From Faecalibacterium hattorii (GTDB lineage: Bacteria > Bacillota > Clostridia > Oscillospirales > Ruminococcaceae): 64,000 nt of DNA. This document shows positions 8,808-18,191 of the stretch, one piece after another (the stretch's first letter is position 1; each line of letters begins with the position of its first letter). The stretch lies in NCBI RefSeq assembly GCF_003287455.1, contig NZ_PRLC01000001.1, forward strand, positions 124,001-188,000, in the 5' to 3' direction. The translations under genes were made by a program, and so were the position numbers. Under the pieces are notes generated by a model, which saw nothing but the letters and a program-made list of their open reading frames with translations, made no database searches and was not told the origin of the DNA.

Positions 8808-9614
8808 TCACTCGCTGAACTTGACGCCCTTGAACGCGGCATAGTCCGGCTCTGCGGGTTCCTCTTCCTCGTCCGCACCGACAGGGGCCTGAGACGGGTC
8901 GAGCTTGATCTTGAGCTGGCTCTCGTCCTTCTCCCAGAAGTCCTCGCTCTTGTCGTCCTCGGCAGCTTCCTCCTCGGCGGGGGCAGCCTCGGCCTCCGGC
9001 TGGGCCTGTTCGATCTCCTCGGTCAGGGCAGCGGCAGCGGTCTCCTCAGCCTTTTCTTCCACGGCGGGCTCGGCCTCGGCCGTCTCTTCCTTCTGGAATT
9101 CGGGCAGACGGCTCAGGGACTCCACATGGCTGCGGTAGAGGTTCAGCACATCGGACTTGAAGCGGGTCACTTCCAGACGAACGCGGTCATACTCGCGCTC
9201 CTCCGCAAGTTTTTTCTCATTTGCTTCGTTGATGATCTCATCCGCGCGGTCACTGGCCTTCTGCAGCAGCTCGTTGGCATCACGGATAATATCATCACCG
9301 CGCAGATTTGCGCGATGCAGGATCTCCTCGGACTTCTGGTTTGCCTCGCGGATGACATTCTCGCCCATCCGCTGCGCGTTGATGAGCGCGCTCTTGAGCA
9401 TATCGCCGTCCGCCTCATAGTTCTCCATCTCTTTGTGGAGACGCTGGTTCTCCGCCGTCAGATCCGCGATCTGCTTGCGGAGTTCCTCTGCCAGCGTATC
9501 GTCCTGCTTGAGCTGCTCTTCGACTCGGTCCAAGAAGCGGTCCACATCTTCGGTGCGATAGCCGCGGAGGTTTTTTTCAAATTGAACGCTGCGCACGTCC
9601 TGCGGGGTCAGCAT
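8808..9614 (-). CDS. divIVA: DivIVA domain cell-division/polarity protein
   Basis: 268 aa. The conserved N-terminal DivIVA membrane-binding segment (LTPQDVRSVQFEKNLRGY) is followed by coiled coil to about residue 165. A long acidic Ala/Glu-rich tail to the C-terminus has no predicted fold. DivIVA binds curved membrane at septa and poles and recruits partners. AGGAGG precedes the ATG. Its position sepF-ylmH-divIVA-ileS is the conserved end of the division cluster. Confidence 0.93.
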   Translation of the reverse strand: MLTPQDVRSVQFEKNLRGYRTEDVDRFLDRVEEQLKQDDTLAEELRKQIADLTAENQRLHKEMENYEADGDMLKSALINAQRMGENVIREANQKSEEILHRANLRGDDIIRDANELLQKASDRADEIINEANEKKLAEEREYDRVRLEVTRFKSDVLNLYRSHVESLSRLPEFQKEETAEAEPAVEEKAEETAAAALTEEIEQAQPEAEAAPAEEEAAEDDKSEDFWEKDESQLKIKLDPSQAPVGADEEEEPAEPDYAAFKGVKFSE

Positions 9615-9632
9615 AGTAGTTTCCTCCTGTTA

Positions 9633-10457
9633 TCATTCATACTGAAAAAACTCGATGATTGATCGGTCTTTTTTGCTTTTTCCGGGCAGTGCCGTCAGCC
9701 CGAAGCGGCCCTTGCCCCGCACGGTGAAGACATCCCCCTCGTAAACGGGCGCATGGACGCTCTCGGCGGGGAGATGATTGATCTCCACCCGCCCGGCCGT
9801 GACCAACTCCGCCGCCGCACCGCGGCTGCAGCGGAGCATCGCCGCAAGCACCGCATCCAGCCGCAGGGAGGAAACGGTCGCCGTTTGCAGCGTCCGCTCC
9901 GCCTGTGGGAACGCCGGAAGGGCATCCGGCTCCATGGGCGTGGTGGAAAGATCGGTGCGGCCCGCCTGACACAGCTCCTGACAGATGAGCTTCGCCGCCG
10001 GTTCCAGCGCGAAGACGTAAGCTGTACCCGGCGCATCGGGCGGCAGGACGATATCGCCCAGCGCCTCCCGCTTGAGTTCCAGCCCCATCAGGCTGCCGAG
10101 GTAGTCCCGGTGGGTGGGCAGTGCAGCCCCCGGCAGAGCCCGGCAGTCCAGCCGGACGCAGCACAGCGGGCTGTCCGTCCAACTGCCCTCCGGCTCGATG
10201 CAGAGCAGCTTGCGCTCCGCGCCGGGCCAGCCGCCCTCGAAATGATAGTCGGCCTCCGGCACCTCGGCGCGGTTGAGCGCCGCCTTGGCAAGATCCTGCT
10301 CCCGGTCGCTCAAAAAGCCGGAATACCGCGGGATGCCGCGGCTTTCCGCCGTGCGGGCAAGATCCTCGATGTGCCGCATGAGGTATCGTTCTTCATCGGT
10401 GCGCGCGGGGACGAACCCCCGCACGGCCTTTAGGGCAGGATCAATAGAACGCGCCAT
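9633..10457 (-). CDS. ylmH: YlmH-type S4 RNA-binding protein
   Basis: About 274 aa. An N-terminal YlmH domain is followed by a C-terminal S4 domain (residues about 190-260; SSLRLDAVLAAMLRCSRG). YlmH homologues bind stalled 50S-peptidyl-tRNA complexes and help ribosome rescue. The ATG at 10457 overlaps the sepF 3' end by 17 bp and has GGAG 4 nt upstream. Context is diagnostic: it is between sepF and divIVA. Confidence 0.9.
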   Translation of the reverse strand: MARSIDPALKAVRGFVPARTDEERYLMRHIEDLARTAESRGIPRYSGFLSDREQDLAKAALNRAEVPEADYHFEGGWPGAERKLLCIEPEGSWTDSPLCCVRLDCRALPGAALPTHRDYLGSLMGLELKREALGDIVLPPDAPGTAYVFALEPAAKLICQELCQAGRTDLSTTPMEPDALPAFPQAERTLQTATVSSLRLDAVLAAMLRCSRGAAAELVTAGRVEINHLPAESVHAPVYEGDVFTVRGKGRFGLTALPGKSKKDRSIIEFFQYE

Positions 10458-10905
10458 TGTTCTCCAGCTCGTCCAGCAGGTCGCCCATGATATCGACGTT
10501 GTAGGGGGTAATGATGAAGGTGCTGTTTGCCACACGCTTGATCTGACCGTTGTTGGCGTAGGCGACGCCGGAAAGGAAATCGACCAGACGGCGGGAAACT
10601 TCCTTATTGGTGGATTCAAGGTTCAGCACCACGGTGCGCTTGTTGTTCAAATGGTCTGCAATGGTGCTGGCGTCCTCAAAGCGCTCCGGCTTGACCAGAA
10701 CGACCTTGAGCTGGGTGGTGGCATGGATGTTGACCACCTTGTTCTTCTTGGGGGCACCCTCTGCAGGGTCCTCGTCCTCATCATCCGCACCGATGCCAAG
10801 GCCGTTGTTGTTGTTCACCATCTGGGGGCCGTCGTCGATGTACTGATCGTCGTACTCGTCCTCGCTGCCGAAAAGGCCTTTTTTCAGACTATCCACAAAA
10901 GACAT
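10441..10905 (-). CDS. sepF: Cell division protein SepF
   Basis: 154 aa. The N-terminal amphipathic helix (SFVDSLKKGLFG) for membrane binding is followed by an acidic linker and the SepF fold with VVLNLES and FLSGVAYANNGQI. SepF anchors and aligns FtsZ at the division site. The start at 10905 is chosen because GGAG lies 8 nt upstream and the protein then begins like other SepF proteins. A strong promoter precedes it. Confidence 0.95.
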   Translation of the reverse strand: MSFVDSLKKGLFGSEDEYDDQYIDDGPQMVNNNNGLGIGADDEDEDPAEGAPKKNKVVNIHATTQLKVVLVKPERFEDASTIADHLNNKRTVVLNLESTNKEVSRRLVDFLSGVAYANNGQIKRVANSTFIITPYNVDIMGDLLDELENNGAFY

Positions 10906-10980
10906 AGAAACTGCTCCTTTCATTCGGGCGGCTTGCGCTGCCTCGGCTGATTTTGCAAAGAGATGCAAATAGCTTCTACT

Positions 10981-11009
10981 ATTATCGGATTTTTTGCCGC
11001 AGATGTCAA
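10981..11009 (-). promoter_or_regulatory. Promoter of the sepF-ylmH-divIVA-ileS unit
   Basis: Minus-strand TTGACA, 17-nt spacer, GATAAT. It begins 4 bp after the stop of the upstream HlyD-like gene. Confidence 0.8.
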
Positions 11010-11012
11010 TAA

Positions 11013-12314
11013 CTACAAAAGTTTTCCATCGTATAAATTTTGTCCGGATACGATAATCTCGTCATAAAGGCGAACCTGACTGACCGAACCGACCGTTCCA
11101 CTGGGCAAAACGATGAGATGATCGCCGTCCTGCACCTGCGGGTGGTCGGCATCCACGGGGTCGATCTTGCAGAAACGGGCGAGGTTGCCGTACTTGACGT
11201 AGACGCCGGGGATGTAATTTTCGCCCTGTCCCTCGGCCTCGGAGCCGTCGTCCTTGAGGTAATGGACGGCGGAGGCCGGGATGCGCAGACCGGTGCTCTC
11301 CCCTACGATGATCTGTGCGTTGGCCTTGTTCAGCCGCAGCACATCGCCGTTGATGACCTCGCACGAGAGGACGAAGCGGGTCAGGTCGTTCTCCTCGTCG
11401 ATGTTCACCTCTTGGAGGGTGGCCTTGAGGGGCGTTTCGGCCTGACCGGGGAAGCGGATCTCAACACCGGAGCGAAGCGGTCTGCCATCCGTGCCCAGCA
11501 GCTTCTGGCCCTCTTTGGCCGAGCAGATGCCCGCATAGTACCATGTAAAGCCGGAGACGATCTTCCCCGCGCAGCCGTCCAGCGCGATCTCCGGCGAGGA
11601 CTCGATGTACGCTTTCAGGTCCACCGCGCCGAGGGCAAGGATATCCTCCATCCCCGCGTTGAGGCGGCCGGAGCTGGACGAGCGGATGAAATAGCCGGTC
11701 TGCGGGGCCGTGATCTGGGTCGGAGCGCCAAGCTGGGCCTGTACGCTGGACATCTGCTGCACCAGCGCGGCGATCTGGTCCGAGAAGCTCGACACTTCCC
11801 CGGTGATGACCCAGAGCTTGTTCTGGGCCAGCAGGTAGTCCTCTTTTTCTGCGTCCGTATCCTCATAATCGGCGGTGTCCAGCGAATCCATCAAGTTATA
11901 GAGCGCAGCGGAACGGTCTTTCCGCAGCGTTTCCATCTGGGCAGAGGTGGTGTTCTGGGATTTTTGCAGCAGGTCGATCTGGTCGCCCAACTGAGTCAGC
12001 TGCTGGCGCAGCGCAGCCTGAGAGGCGTCGCTGTACACTTCGGCCACCGCTGTGCCCGCCGAGACGCGCTCACCGTCGGCCACCAGATACCCCAGCGTAC
12101 CATCCCCTGCCACGTAGCTTTCGTCGAACAGGAGCACGCCCTCGGCGTCCACAGTGTCCTCCACCGTGGCCAGAAGGGCGGTCTCGTAGGTGTTGGGCGG
12201 GAGCAGCACCTGCCCCGCCTGATAGATCACATATCCCGTCGCCAGCAGCAAAAAGACGATCACGACACCCGCCAGCGTCTTCAGCGCACCGGGCAATTCG
12301 CGTTTTTCCTGCAT
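11013..12314 (-). CDS. HlyD-like periplasmic-adaptor-type membrane protein
   Basis: About 433 aa. There is one N-terminal transmembrane helix (LAGVVIVFLLLATGYVIY), then a biotinyl-lipoyl-like half motif (DGERVSAGTAVAEVY), a coiled-coil hairpin of about 100 residues (heptads around QLTQLGDQIDLLQK) and beta-barrel domains. This is the build of membrane-fusion adaptors, yet no transporter is adjacent. Homologues at this position, between miaA and sepF, are common in Clostridia, so a cell-division or envelope role is more likely than export. The start at 12314 has AAAGGA 7 nt upstream; an alternative ATG at 12323 overlaps the miaA stop by 4 bp. Confidence 0.75.
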   Translation of the reverse strand: MQEKRELPGALKTLAGVVIVFLLLATGYVIYQAGQVLLPPNTYETALLATVEDTVDAEGVLLFDESYVAGDGTLGYLVADGERVSAGTAVAEVYSDASQAALRQQLTQLGDQIDLLQKSQNTTSAQMETLRKDRSAALYNLMDSLDTADYEDTDAEKEDYLLAQNKLWVITGEVSSFSDQIAALVQQMSSVQAQLGAPTQITAPQTGYFIRSSSSGRLNAGMEDILALGAVDLKAYIESSPEIALDGCAGKIVSGFTWYYAGICSAKEGQKLLGTDGRPLRSGVEIRFPGQAETPLKATLQEVNIDEENDLTRFVLSCEVINGDVLRLNKANAQIIVGESTGLRIPASAVHYLKDDGSEAEGQGENYIPGVYVKYGNLARFCKIDPVDADHPQVQDGDHLIVLPSGTVGSVSQVRLYDEIIVSGQNLYDGKLL

Positions 12315-12319
12315 CCTGC

Positions 12320-13270
12320 TCATCCTTTCGCGATAAATTCTTGGGTCAGCGCCGCCGCGCGGGCGGCAGCGTCCGGCGCAGAGGCATCCAGCCAGACCAC
12401 GCCGTCCATATGGCGGAACCATGTCAGTTGGCGCTTGGCGTAGTTGCGGGAGGCCTGTTTCAGCTTGTCCACACAGGGCGTCAGTTCAGCCGCTCCCTCA
12501 AAGTAAGGGAAGAACTCCTTATAGCCGATGGCCTGTGCCGCCGTTTTGAAGCGGTCACGGTTCGCATAAACGAGCTGTGCTTCCCGCAGCAGCCCGGCTT
12601 CCATCATCTTGTCCACCCGCCGGTCGATGCGGGCGTAAAGCTGGGCGCGGTCCGGAAAATCCAGCCCCAGCACCAGCGAGCGGTAGGGCCGCTCCGGCGG
12701 GAGGGATCCTGCCTTTTGTTCGCTCAGCTTTTTGCCGGTGGCACGGTAGTGTTCCAGTGCACGCAGCACCCGTACCTGATTGTTCGGGTGGATGACCGCA
12801 GCCGCTTCGGGGTCGGCCTGTTTCAGCTCCTCGTACATGGCAGCCGGACCCTTTTCGGCCAGTTCTGCAGCCAGCTGCTCCCGCAGCCCGTCCGGCGTTT
12901 TTTCGGCGGTGAACCGCACCCCATACAGAAAGCTCTGGACATACAGCCCTGTGCCGCCCACCAAGATGGGCAGCTTGCCGCGGGCGGAGAGTTCGGCTTC
13001 GAGCCTCGCCGCCAGCGCCGTGAAGTCCGCCACGCTGAAGGTCTGGTCCGGTTCCAGAAGGTCCACTGCGTAGTGCGGGATGCCGTGGGTCTCTTCGGGG
13101 GTCACCTTGGCGGTGCCGACATCAAGGTCCTTATAGATCTGCATCGAATCCGCGCTGATGATCTCGCCGCCAAACCGCTCAGCCAGCGCGACGCCCAGCG
13201 CCGTTTTGCCGGTGGCCGTGGGGCCGACCACCGCGAGGACAGGATGTTTTTTCTCAAACGATTCGGCCAA
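12320..13270 (-). CDS. miaA: tRNA dimethylallyltransferase
   Basis: 316 aa. It has a P-loop GPTATGKT (residues about 16-23) and the DMAPP/tRNA region SADSMQIYKDLDVGTAK. It adds the isopentenyl group to A37 of tRNAs reading UNN codons, which MiaB (18.7 kb, same strand) then methylthiolates. It overlaps mutL by 17 bp, so translation is coupled. Confidence 0.97.
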   Translation of the reverse strand: MAESFEKKHPVLAVVGPTATGKTALGVALAERFGGEIISADSMQIYKDLDVGTAKVTPEETHGIPHYAVDLLEPDQTFSVADFTALAARLEAELSARGKLPILVGGTGLYVQSFLYGVRFTAEKTPDGLREQLAAELAEKGPAAMYEELKQADPEAAAVIHPNNQVRVLRALEHYRATGKKLSEQKAGSLPPERPYRSLVLGLDFPDRAQLYARIDRRVDKMMEAGLLREAQLVYANRDRFKTAAQAIGYKEFFPYFEGAAELTPCVDKLKQASRNYAKRQLTWFRHMDGVVWLDASAPDAAARAAALTQEFIAKG

Positions 13271-15428
13271 ACTGCTTTTCCAGCTCCTTTCGGGTCAATT
13301 TGAGGACGCAGGGGCGGCCATGGGGGCAGAAGGGCGGCACTTCGCCGGACAAAATTTTCTCGGCCAGTGCCATCAGCTCCTGCGGGGAGGTGTGGTCGCC
13401 CGCCTTGATGGCCGCGCGGCAGGAAATGGAGTGGAGCACCCACTCGGTCTTTTCGTTCAGAGCGTCGCGGCTGCCCTTGGCCAGTTTTGCGGCCAGCTCC
13501 ACCAGCAGGTCCTCCGCGCTGCCCTGCTCCACATCCGCCGGAACGGAACGCAGGAGGACCGTGCTTCCGCCGAAATCGTCGATCTCAAGGCCCGTGCTTT
13601 CCAGCAGATCGGTGTTGGCCAGCAGGGCGGTCTTCTCCTCCGCCGACAGCTCCACCACCACCGGCTCCAGCAGAAGCTGGCTGGGAACATCGCCGTAGTT
13701 GGCGGCCAGCTTCTCAAAAAGCTGGCGCTCGTGGGCGGCGTGCTTATCAATGATGCAGACCTCATCGCCCCGCTCGGCGAGGATATAGGTCTTGAACAGT
13801 TCGCCCACATAGCGGAGGGCTTCCGGCCCTTCTTGGACATCGAACCCCATCTGCTCCGGCGTCCCGGCAGGTGTCGCGCCAAAGGAATCGGCTTCCTCGG
13901 CAGCTCCTTCGGTCGGCGCTTCCGGCTGCGGGGTCGGAGTCCACGCAGCCATGTGATCCTGCGCGGCGGGCTCTTCGCCTTCCATCTCAATGTCCAGCTG
14001 GGCTTCGCTGGAAGCGGCACGGAATGTCGGAGCGCTCTCCAAGGCCGGCTCTTCCTCTTCCGGCTGCTTCGGGCTGTGGAGGCTGACATCCGGGTTCAGC
14101 GGAGCCGAGGATGCAACCGTTGTCCATGTATGAGCCGGGGCGGAAGCGGAAGTGTTCCCGGCGGCCGGGCGGCTTTCCGCCGCAGCCGGGCGCACCGGCG
14201 GGGTCGGCTGAGAAGCCATTGTGGGTGTCGATGCTGCGGCAGGGGCTGCCGGGGCGGTTTCGTGGTGATGTTCCAGCGTTCCGGGCTCTGCTTGGCCCGG
14301 AATGATGGCAGAAAGCCCTGTAAAGTTATTCTTCTTTACAGCATTTTCTGTCAAAATATCATCGTTTGTTGAATTGTTGGATTTTTCGTTGTTCTTCTCA
14401 TTCTTTGACTCGTCGAAGGTGAACAACCGCTCGCCGGTACCCGGCTGGGCCAGCGCGAGCTTGGTCGCATGGTAAACGAGGTCGAAAATATCGTTTTCGC
14501 GGGCGAAGCGGACTTCCGTTTTGGCCGGGTGAACGTTGACATCCACGAGGTCCGACGGCATTTCCAGAAGCAAGATTCCTCCGGGGAACTTGCCCTGCAT
14601 CGTGGTGCCCTTGAAGGCCATTTCCATGCCCGCCATCATGGTGCGGTTGCGGACATAGCGGCCATTGATATAGAAGTACTGCATACTCCGGCTGGCGCGG
14701 CAGCTCTTGGGCTGGGTGATGAGGCCCCACACCCGGTAGACGCCCTCCCGGTTGTCCACCTCGATGAGGTCACGGCTGAATTCCCGGCCCAGAACGGCAT
14801 AGGCCGCACTGCGCAGCTGGCCGTCACCGGGGGTGACGTACTGCAGTTTCCCCTCGCGGACAAATTTGAAGCTGACCTCCGGGTGGCTGAGGGCCACATG
14901 GGCGACCGTATCGGCCACGAAGGTGCCCTCGCTGGAATCCTTTTTTAGGAACTTCATCCGGGCGGGGGTGTTATAGAAGAGGTCCTTCACCCGGATGGTA
15001 GTGCCGACGCTGCGGGCACCCGGCTCGATGGGGGCGGCATCACCGCCCTCGATGCGGTAGATCGAGGCGCATTCGTCCGCCTCGGTGCGGGTCAGCACCT
15101 CCACCCGCGCCACGCTGGCAATGGAAGCCAGTGCCTCGCCGCGGAAACCGAGGGTATGGATATGGTTTAGGTCGTCCTCCGTCTGAATTTTACTGGTGGC
15201 GTGGCGGATGAAAGCCGTGGGGATGTACTCCGCCTCGATGCCGGAACCGTTGTCGCTGATCTCGATCAGCTTGACGCCGCCGGATTCGATGGTCACAGTG
15301 ATCTGCGCTGCACCGGCATCGATGGCATTTTCCAGCAGCTCCTTGACCACCGACGCGGGCCGCTCAACGACCTCACCGGCGGCGATCAGTTCCGCCGTAT
15401 GCTTGTCCAAAACGTGAATGACTGCCAT
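13254..15428 (-). CDS. mutL: DNA mismatch repair protein MutL (endonuclease type)
   Basis: 724 aa. The GHKL ATPase domain shows NAIDAGA, DNGSGI and GFRGEAL. A long Pro/Ala-rich linker (about residues 340-520) leads to the C-terminal domain. That domain carries the nicking motif D-KHA-AHE-RQLFE (DxHAxxE type) and the zinc-site CPHGRP near the end, so this is the latent endonuclease class found in bacteria without MutH. It lies 33 bp after mutS. Confidence 0.96.
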   Translation of the reverse strand: MAVIHVLDKHTAELIAAGEVVERPASVVKELLENAIDAGAAQITVTIESGGVKLIEISDNGSGIEAEYIPTAFIRHATSKIQTEDDLNHIHTLGFRGEALASIASVARVEVLTRTEADECASIYRIEGGDAAPIEPGARSVGTTIRVKDLFYNTPARMKFLKKDSSEGTFVADTVAHVALSHPEVSFKFVREGKLQYVTPGDGQLRSAAYAVLGREFSRDLIEVDNREGVYRVWGLITQPKSCRASRSMQYFYINGRYVRNRTMMAGMEMAFKGTTMQGKFPGGILLLEMPSDLVDVNVHPAKTEVRFARENDIFDLVYHATKLALAQPGTGERLFTFDESKNEKNNEKSNNSTNDDILTENAVKKNNFTGLSAIIPGQAEPGTLEHHHETAPAAPAAASTPTMASQPTPPVRPAAAESRPAAGNTSASAPAHTWTTVASSAPLNPDVSLHSPKQPEEEEPALESAPTFRAASSEAQLDIEMEGEEPAAQDHMAAWTPTPQPEAPTEGAAEEADSFGATPAGTPEQMGFDVQEGPEALRYVGELFKTYILAERGDEVCIIDKHAAHERQLFEKLAANYGDVPSQLLLEPVVVELSAEEKTALLANTDLLESTGLEIDDFGGSTVLLRSVPADVEQGSAEDLLVELAAKLAKGSRDALNEKTEWVLHSISCRAAIKAGDHTSPQELMALAEKILSGEVPPFCPHGRPCVLKLTRKELEKQFGRIV

Positions 15429-15461
15429 AAGATCTCCCTCCCCTTTTTATCGTGTTCGGGT

Positions 15462-18077
15462 TCAGCCGTTCAGGCTGCCCTTCAAGGTCTTTTTGAGTTC
15501 GTACAGGAAATTGAGCGCTTCGATGGGCGTCAGCGTCTCCACATCGAGCGTTTCCAGCTTTTCCAGCACCTCGCTGGGCACGGCGGGCGAAGTGTACTCC
15601 TGCAATGCGTCGAAGTCCATCTGCTCCACCTTGTTCTTGGGAGCCGTGGCTTCCAGTGCACGCAGCACCTCGTGGGCGCGGCGGGTCACGCTGCCGGGCA
15701 GACCAGCCAGCTTTGCCACCTCGATGCCGTAGCTGTCATCGGCGGGGCCGCGAATGATCCGGCGCAGGAACGTGATATCTTCGCCGCGCTTCTTGACCGC
15801 GATGTTGTAGTTCTTCACCCCGTCGATGGTGCCTTCAAGGTCGGTCAGCTCGTGGTAATGGGTGGCGAAGAGCGTTTTGCACCCCAGCCCCTTGGCCGGG
15901 TCTGTGATGTGTTCGACCACGGCGCGGGCGATGCTCATGCCGTCGAAGGTCGAGGTGCCGCGGCCGATCTCGTCCAGCACGACGAGGCTCTTGGCAGTGG
16001 CGTTCCTCAAAATTTCCGCCACCTCGGTCATCTCGACCATGAAGGTGGACTGACCGGCGGACAGATCATCCGACGCGCCGATGCGGGTGAAGATGGCGTC
16101 CACCACACCCACACGGCACTCCTTAGCCGGGACGAAGGAGCCGATCTGCGCCATCAGAGCGATCAGTGCATTCTGGCGCATGTACGTGGATTTACCGGCC
16201 ATGTTGGGGCCGGTGATGATGAGGCAGCGATCCGTCGAGCAGTTGAGGGCAGTGTCGTTGGGGACGAAAAGGCTCCCCTTCAGCATCTGCTCGACCACCG
16301 GATGACGCCCCTCCATGATGGTCAGTTCGTCGCCGTCGTCCACGGTGGGGCGGCAGTAGTTGTTTTCCGCCGCCGCCTGCGCCAGCGCTGCCAGCACGTC
16401 CAGCTCCGCAACGGCATTGGCTGTGCACTGGATGCGGTCGAGCTGGGCGCTGATGCTTTCCAGCAGCTCGTCAAACAGGCGGTGTTCCAGCGCGATGAGC
16501 CGCTCATGGGCACCCAAAATTTTGCTTTCCAGCTCCTTGAGTTCCTGCGTGATGTATCGCTCGCCGGTGGTCAGGGTCTGCTTGCGGATGTAGCTCTCCG
16601 GCACCATATTTTTGTAGCTGTTGCTGACTTCGATGAAGTAACCGAAAACGTGGTTGTAACCAATTTTCAGCTTCGGAATGCCGGTCTCCTGCCGCAGCCG
16701 GGTCTCCAACTGGGCCAGAATGCCCTTGGTGTTGTCGCGGATGGCCCGCAGCTCATCCACCTCGGCATGGTAGCCCTTGGCGATGACGCCGCCATCCTTC
16801 AGCGTCGAAGGTGCTTCCGGGTCCACTGCGGCATAAATCTTGTCTTTGATGTCGGTCAGCGGGTCGATCTGAGCGGCCAGTTCTGCCAGCTCCGGGCAGT
16901 TGCAGCTTTCGGCCTGACGGCGCAGCCCCGGCAGACGCTCGCAGGTCTGCGCCATGGAGAAGATCTCCTTCGGGGTGGCAGAACCGTAGACCGTGCGGGT
17001 CATCATACGCTCCAGATCGAAGATGTAGTGCAGCTCCTCGATGAGGTCGCCGCGCTGGACGGTCTGGTTCACGAGGCTCTCCACCGCATTCAGGCGGCGG
17101 TTGATGAGGGGGCTGGACACCAGCGGCTGTTCGATCCAGCTGCGAAGCATCCGCTTGCCCATGGCGGTGCTGGTCTTGTCCAGCACCCAGAGCAGGGTGC
17201 CCCGCTTTTCGCGGCCGCGCAGGGTCTCGGTCAGCTCCAGATTGGCCCGCGTGACCGGCGACAGGCGCATGAACTGCGCTTCGTTGTAGCTGAGGACCGT
17301 CTTCAGGCGCTCCACGCCCTTGATCTGGGTGGTGTGGAGGTATTCCAGCAGCGCCGCCATGGCGAAACGGACATTGCCCTTTTCGCTGATGCCGGTCTTG
17401 GCGGCCCAATCGCGGCCGAACTGGTTTTCCAGCGCAATGGCCACAAGGCCGGGGGCATAGTGTTCTTCCTCCACAAGTTCAACGGAGCAGCGCATATTCT
17501 TCTTCAAGTAATTGGTCAGCTCCCGGCAGTCGAGGCTGCCGGGATTCATCAGCACTTCGCTGGGGTGGTAACGGCACAGCTCGGTGATGACGGCGGGAAC
17601 GATCTTTTCCCGCTTGAGCTCCGTGATGTGGGCCGTGCCGGTGGAGACATCGGCAAAGCAGAGGCCCGCCTGATCACTCTTGATGAAAACACTCGCAATG
17701 TAGTTGTTTTTGTCGTCTTGAAGCATACTGCTCTCAATGACGGTGCCCGGCGTGACCACGCGGATGATATCCCGCTTGACAAGGCCCTTTGCCTTGGCCG
17801 GGTCCTCCATCTGCTCGCAGATGGCGACCTTGTAGCCCTTGGCGATGAGCCGGGCCACATAACTTTCGTAGCTGTGGAAGGGCACGCCGCACATGGGGGC
17901 CCGCTCTTCCAGCCCGCACTGCTTGCCGGTCAGCGTCAGATCCAGCTCCCGCGAGGCGGTCAGCGCATCATCGAAGAACATCTCGTAAAAGTCGCCGATG
18001 CGGTAGAACAAGATCTCGTCCTTGTGTTGATTTTTGATTTCCAGATATTGCTGCATCATGGGCGACAGTTCGGCCAT
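15462..18077 (-). CDS. mutS: DNA mismatch recognition ATPase MutS
   Basis: 871 aa from the ATG at 18077 (AAAGGTGG upstream). The N-terminus has the mismatch-probing Phe-x-Glu in GDFYEMF. The ATPase has Walker A GPNMAGKST and Walker B LVVLDEIGRGTS. It starts the mutS-mutL-miaA-HlyD unit and lies downstream of ricA and its terminator. Confidence 0.97.
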   Translation of the reverse strand: MAELSPMMQQYLEIKNQHKDEILFYRIGDFYEMFFDDALTASRELDLTLTGKQCGLEERAPMCGVPFHSYESYVARLIAKGYKVAICEQMEDPAKAKGLVKRDIIRVVTPGTVIESSMLQDDKNNYIASVFIKSDQAGLCFADVSTGTAHITELKREKIVPAVITELCRYHPSEVLMNPGSLDCRELTNYLKKNMRCSVELVEEEHYAPGLVAIALENQFGRDWAAKTGISEKGNVRFAMAALLEYLHTTQIKGVERLKTVLSYNEAQFMRLSPVTRANLELTETLRGREKRGTLLWVLDKTSTAMGKRMLRSWIEQPLVSSPLINRRLNAVESLVNQTVQRGDLIEELHYIFDLERMMTRTVYGSATPKEIFSMAQTCERLPGLRRQAESCNCPELAELAAQIDPLTDIKDKIYAAVDPEAPSTLKDGGVIAKGYHAEVDELRAIRDNTKGILAQLETRLRQETGIPKLKIGYNHVFGYFIEVSNSYKNMVPESYIRKQTLTTGERYITQELKELESKILGAHERLIALEHRLFDELLESISAQLDRIQCTANAVAELDVLAALAQAAAENNYCRPTVDDGDELTIMEGRHPVVEQMLKGSLFVPNDTALNCSTDRCLIITGPNMAGKSTYMRQNALIALMAQIGSFVPAKECRVGVVDAIFTRIGASDDLSAGQSTFMVEMTEVAEILRNATAKSLVVLDEIGRGTSTFDGMSIARAVVEHITDPAKGLGCKTLFATHYHELTDLEGTIDGVKNYNIAVKKRGEDITFLRRIIRGPADDSYGIEVAKLAGLPGSVTRRAHEVLRALEATAPKNKVEQMDFDALQEYTSPAVPSEVLEKLETLDVETLTPIEALNFLYELKKTLKGSLNG

Positions 18078-18140
18078 GGTAGTCCACCTTTCTTGCATTC
18101 CGTTGTTGTTGGGGTTTGCAGCGAGTAACCGCTTTTGCAA

Positions 18141-18177
18141 GGAAAACGCGGCCTGCAAAAGCGAAGCCGCGTTTTCC
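18141..18177 (-). terminator. Terminator between ricA-like gene and mutS
   Basis: GGAAAACGCGGC / GCCGCGTTTTCC forms a perfect 12-bp stem. The A and T tracts at the stem ends make it usable on either strand. Alternative pairing of GCTTTTGC and GCAAAAGC overlaps it, so two hairpins compete. Confidence 0.75.
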
Positions 18178-18191
18178 GTTTCACATCTGGG

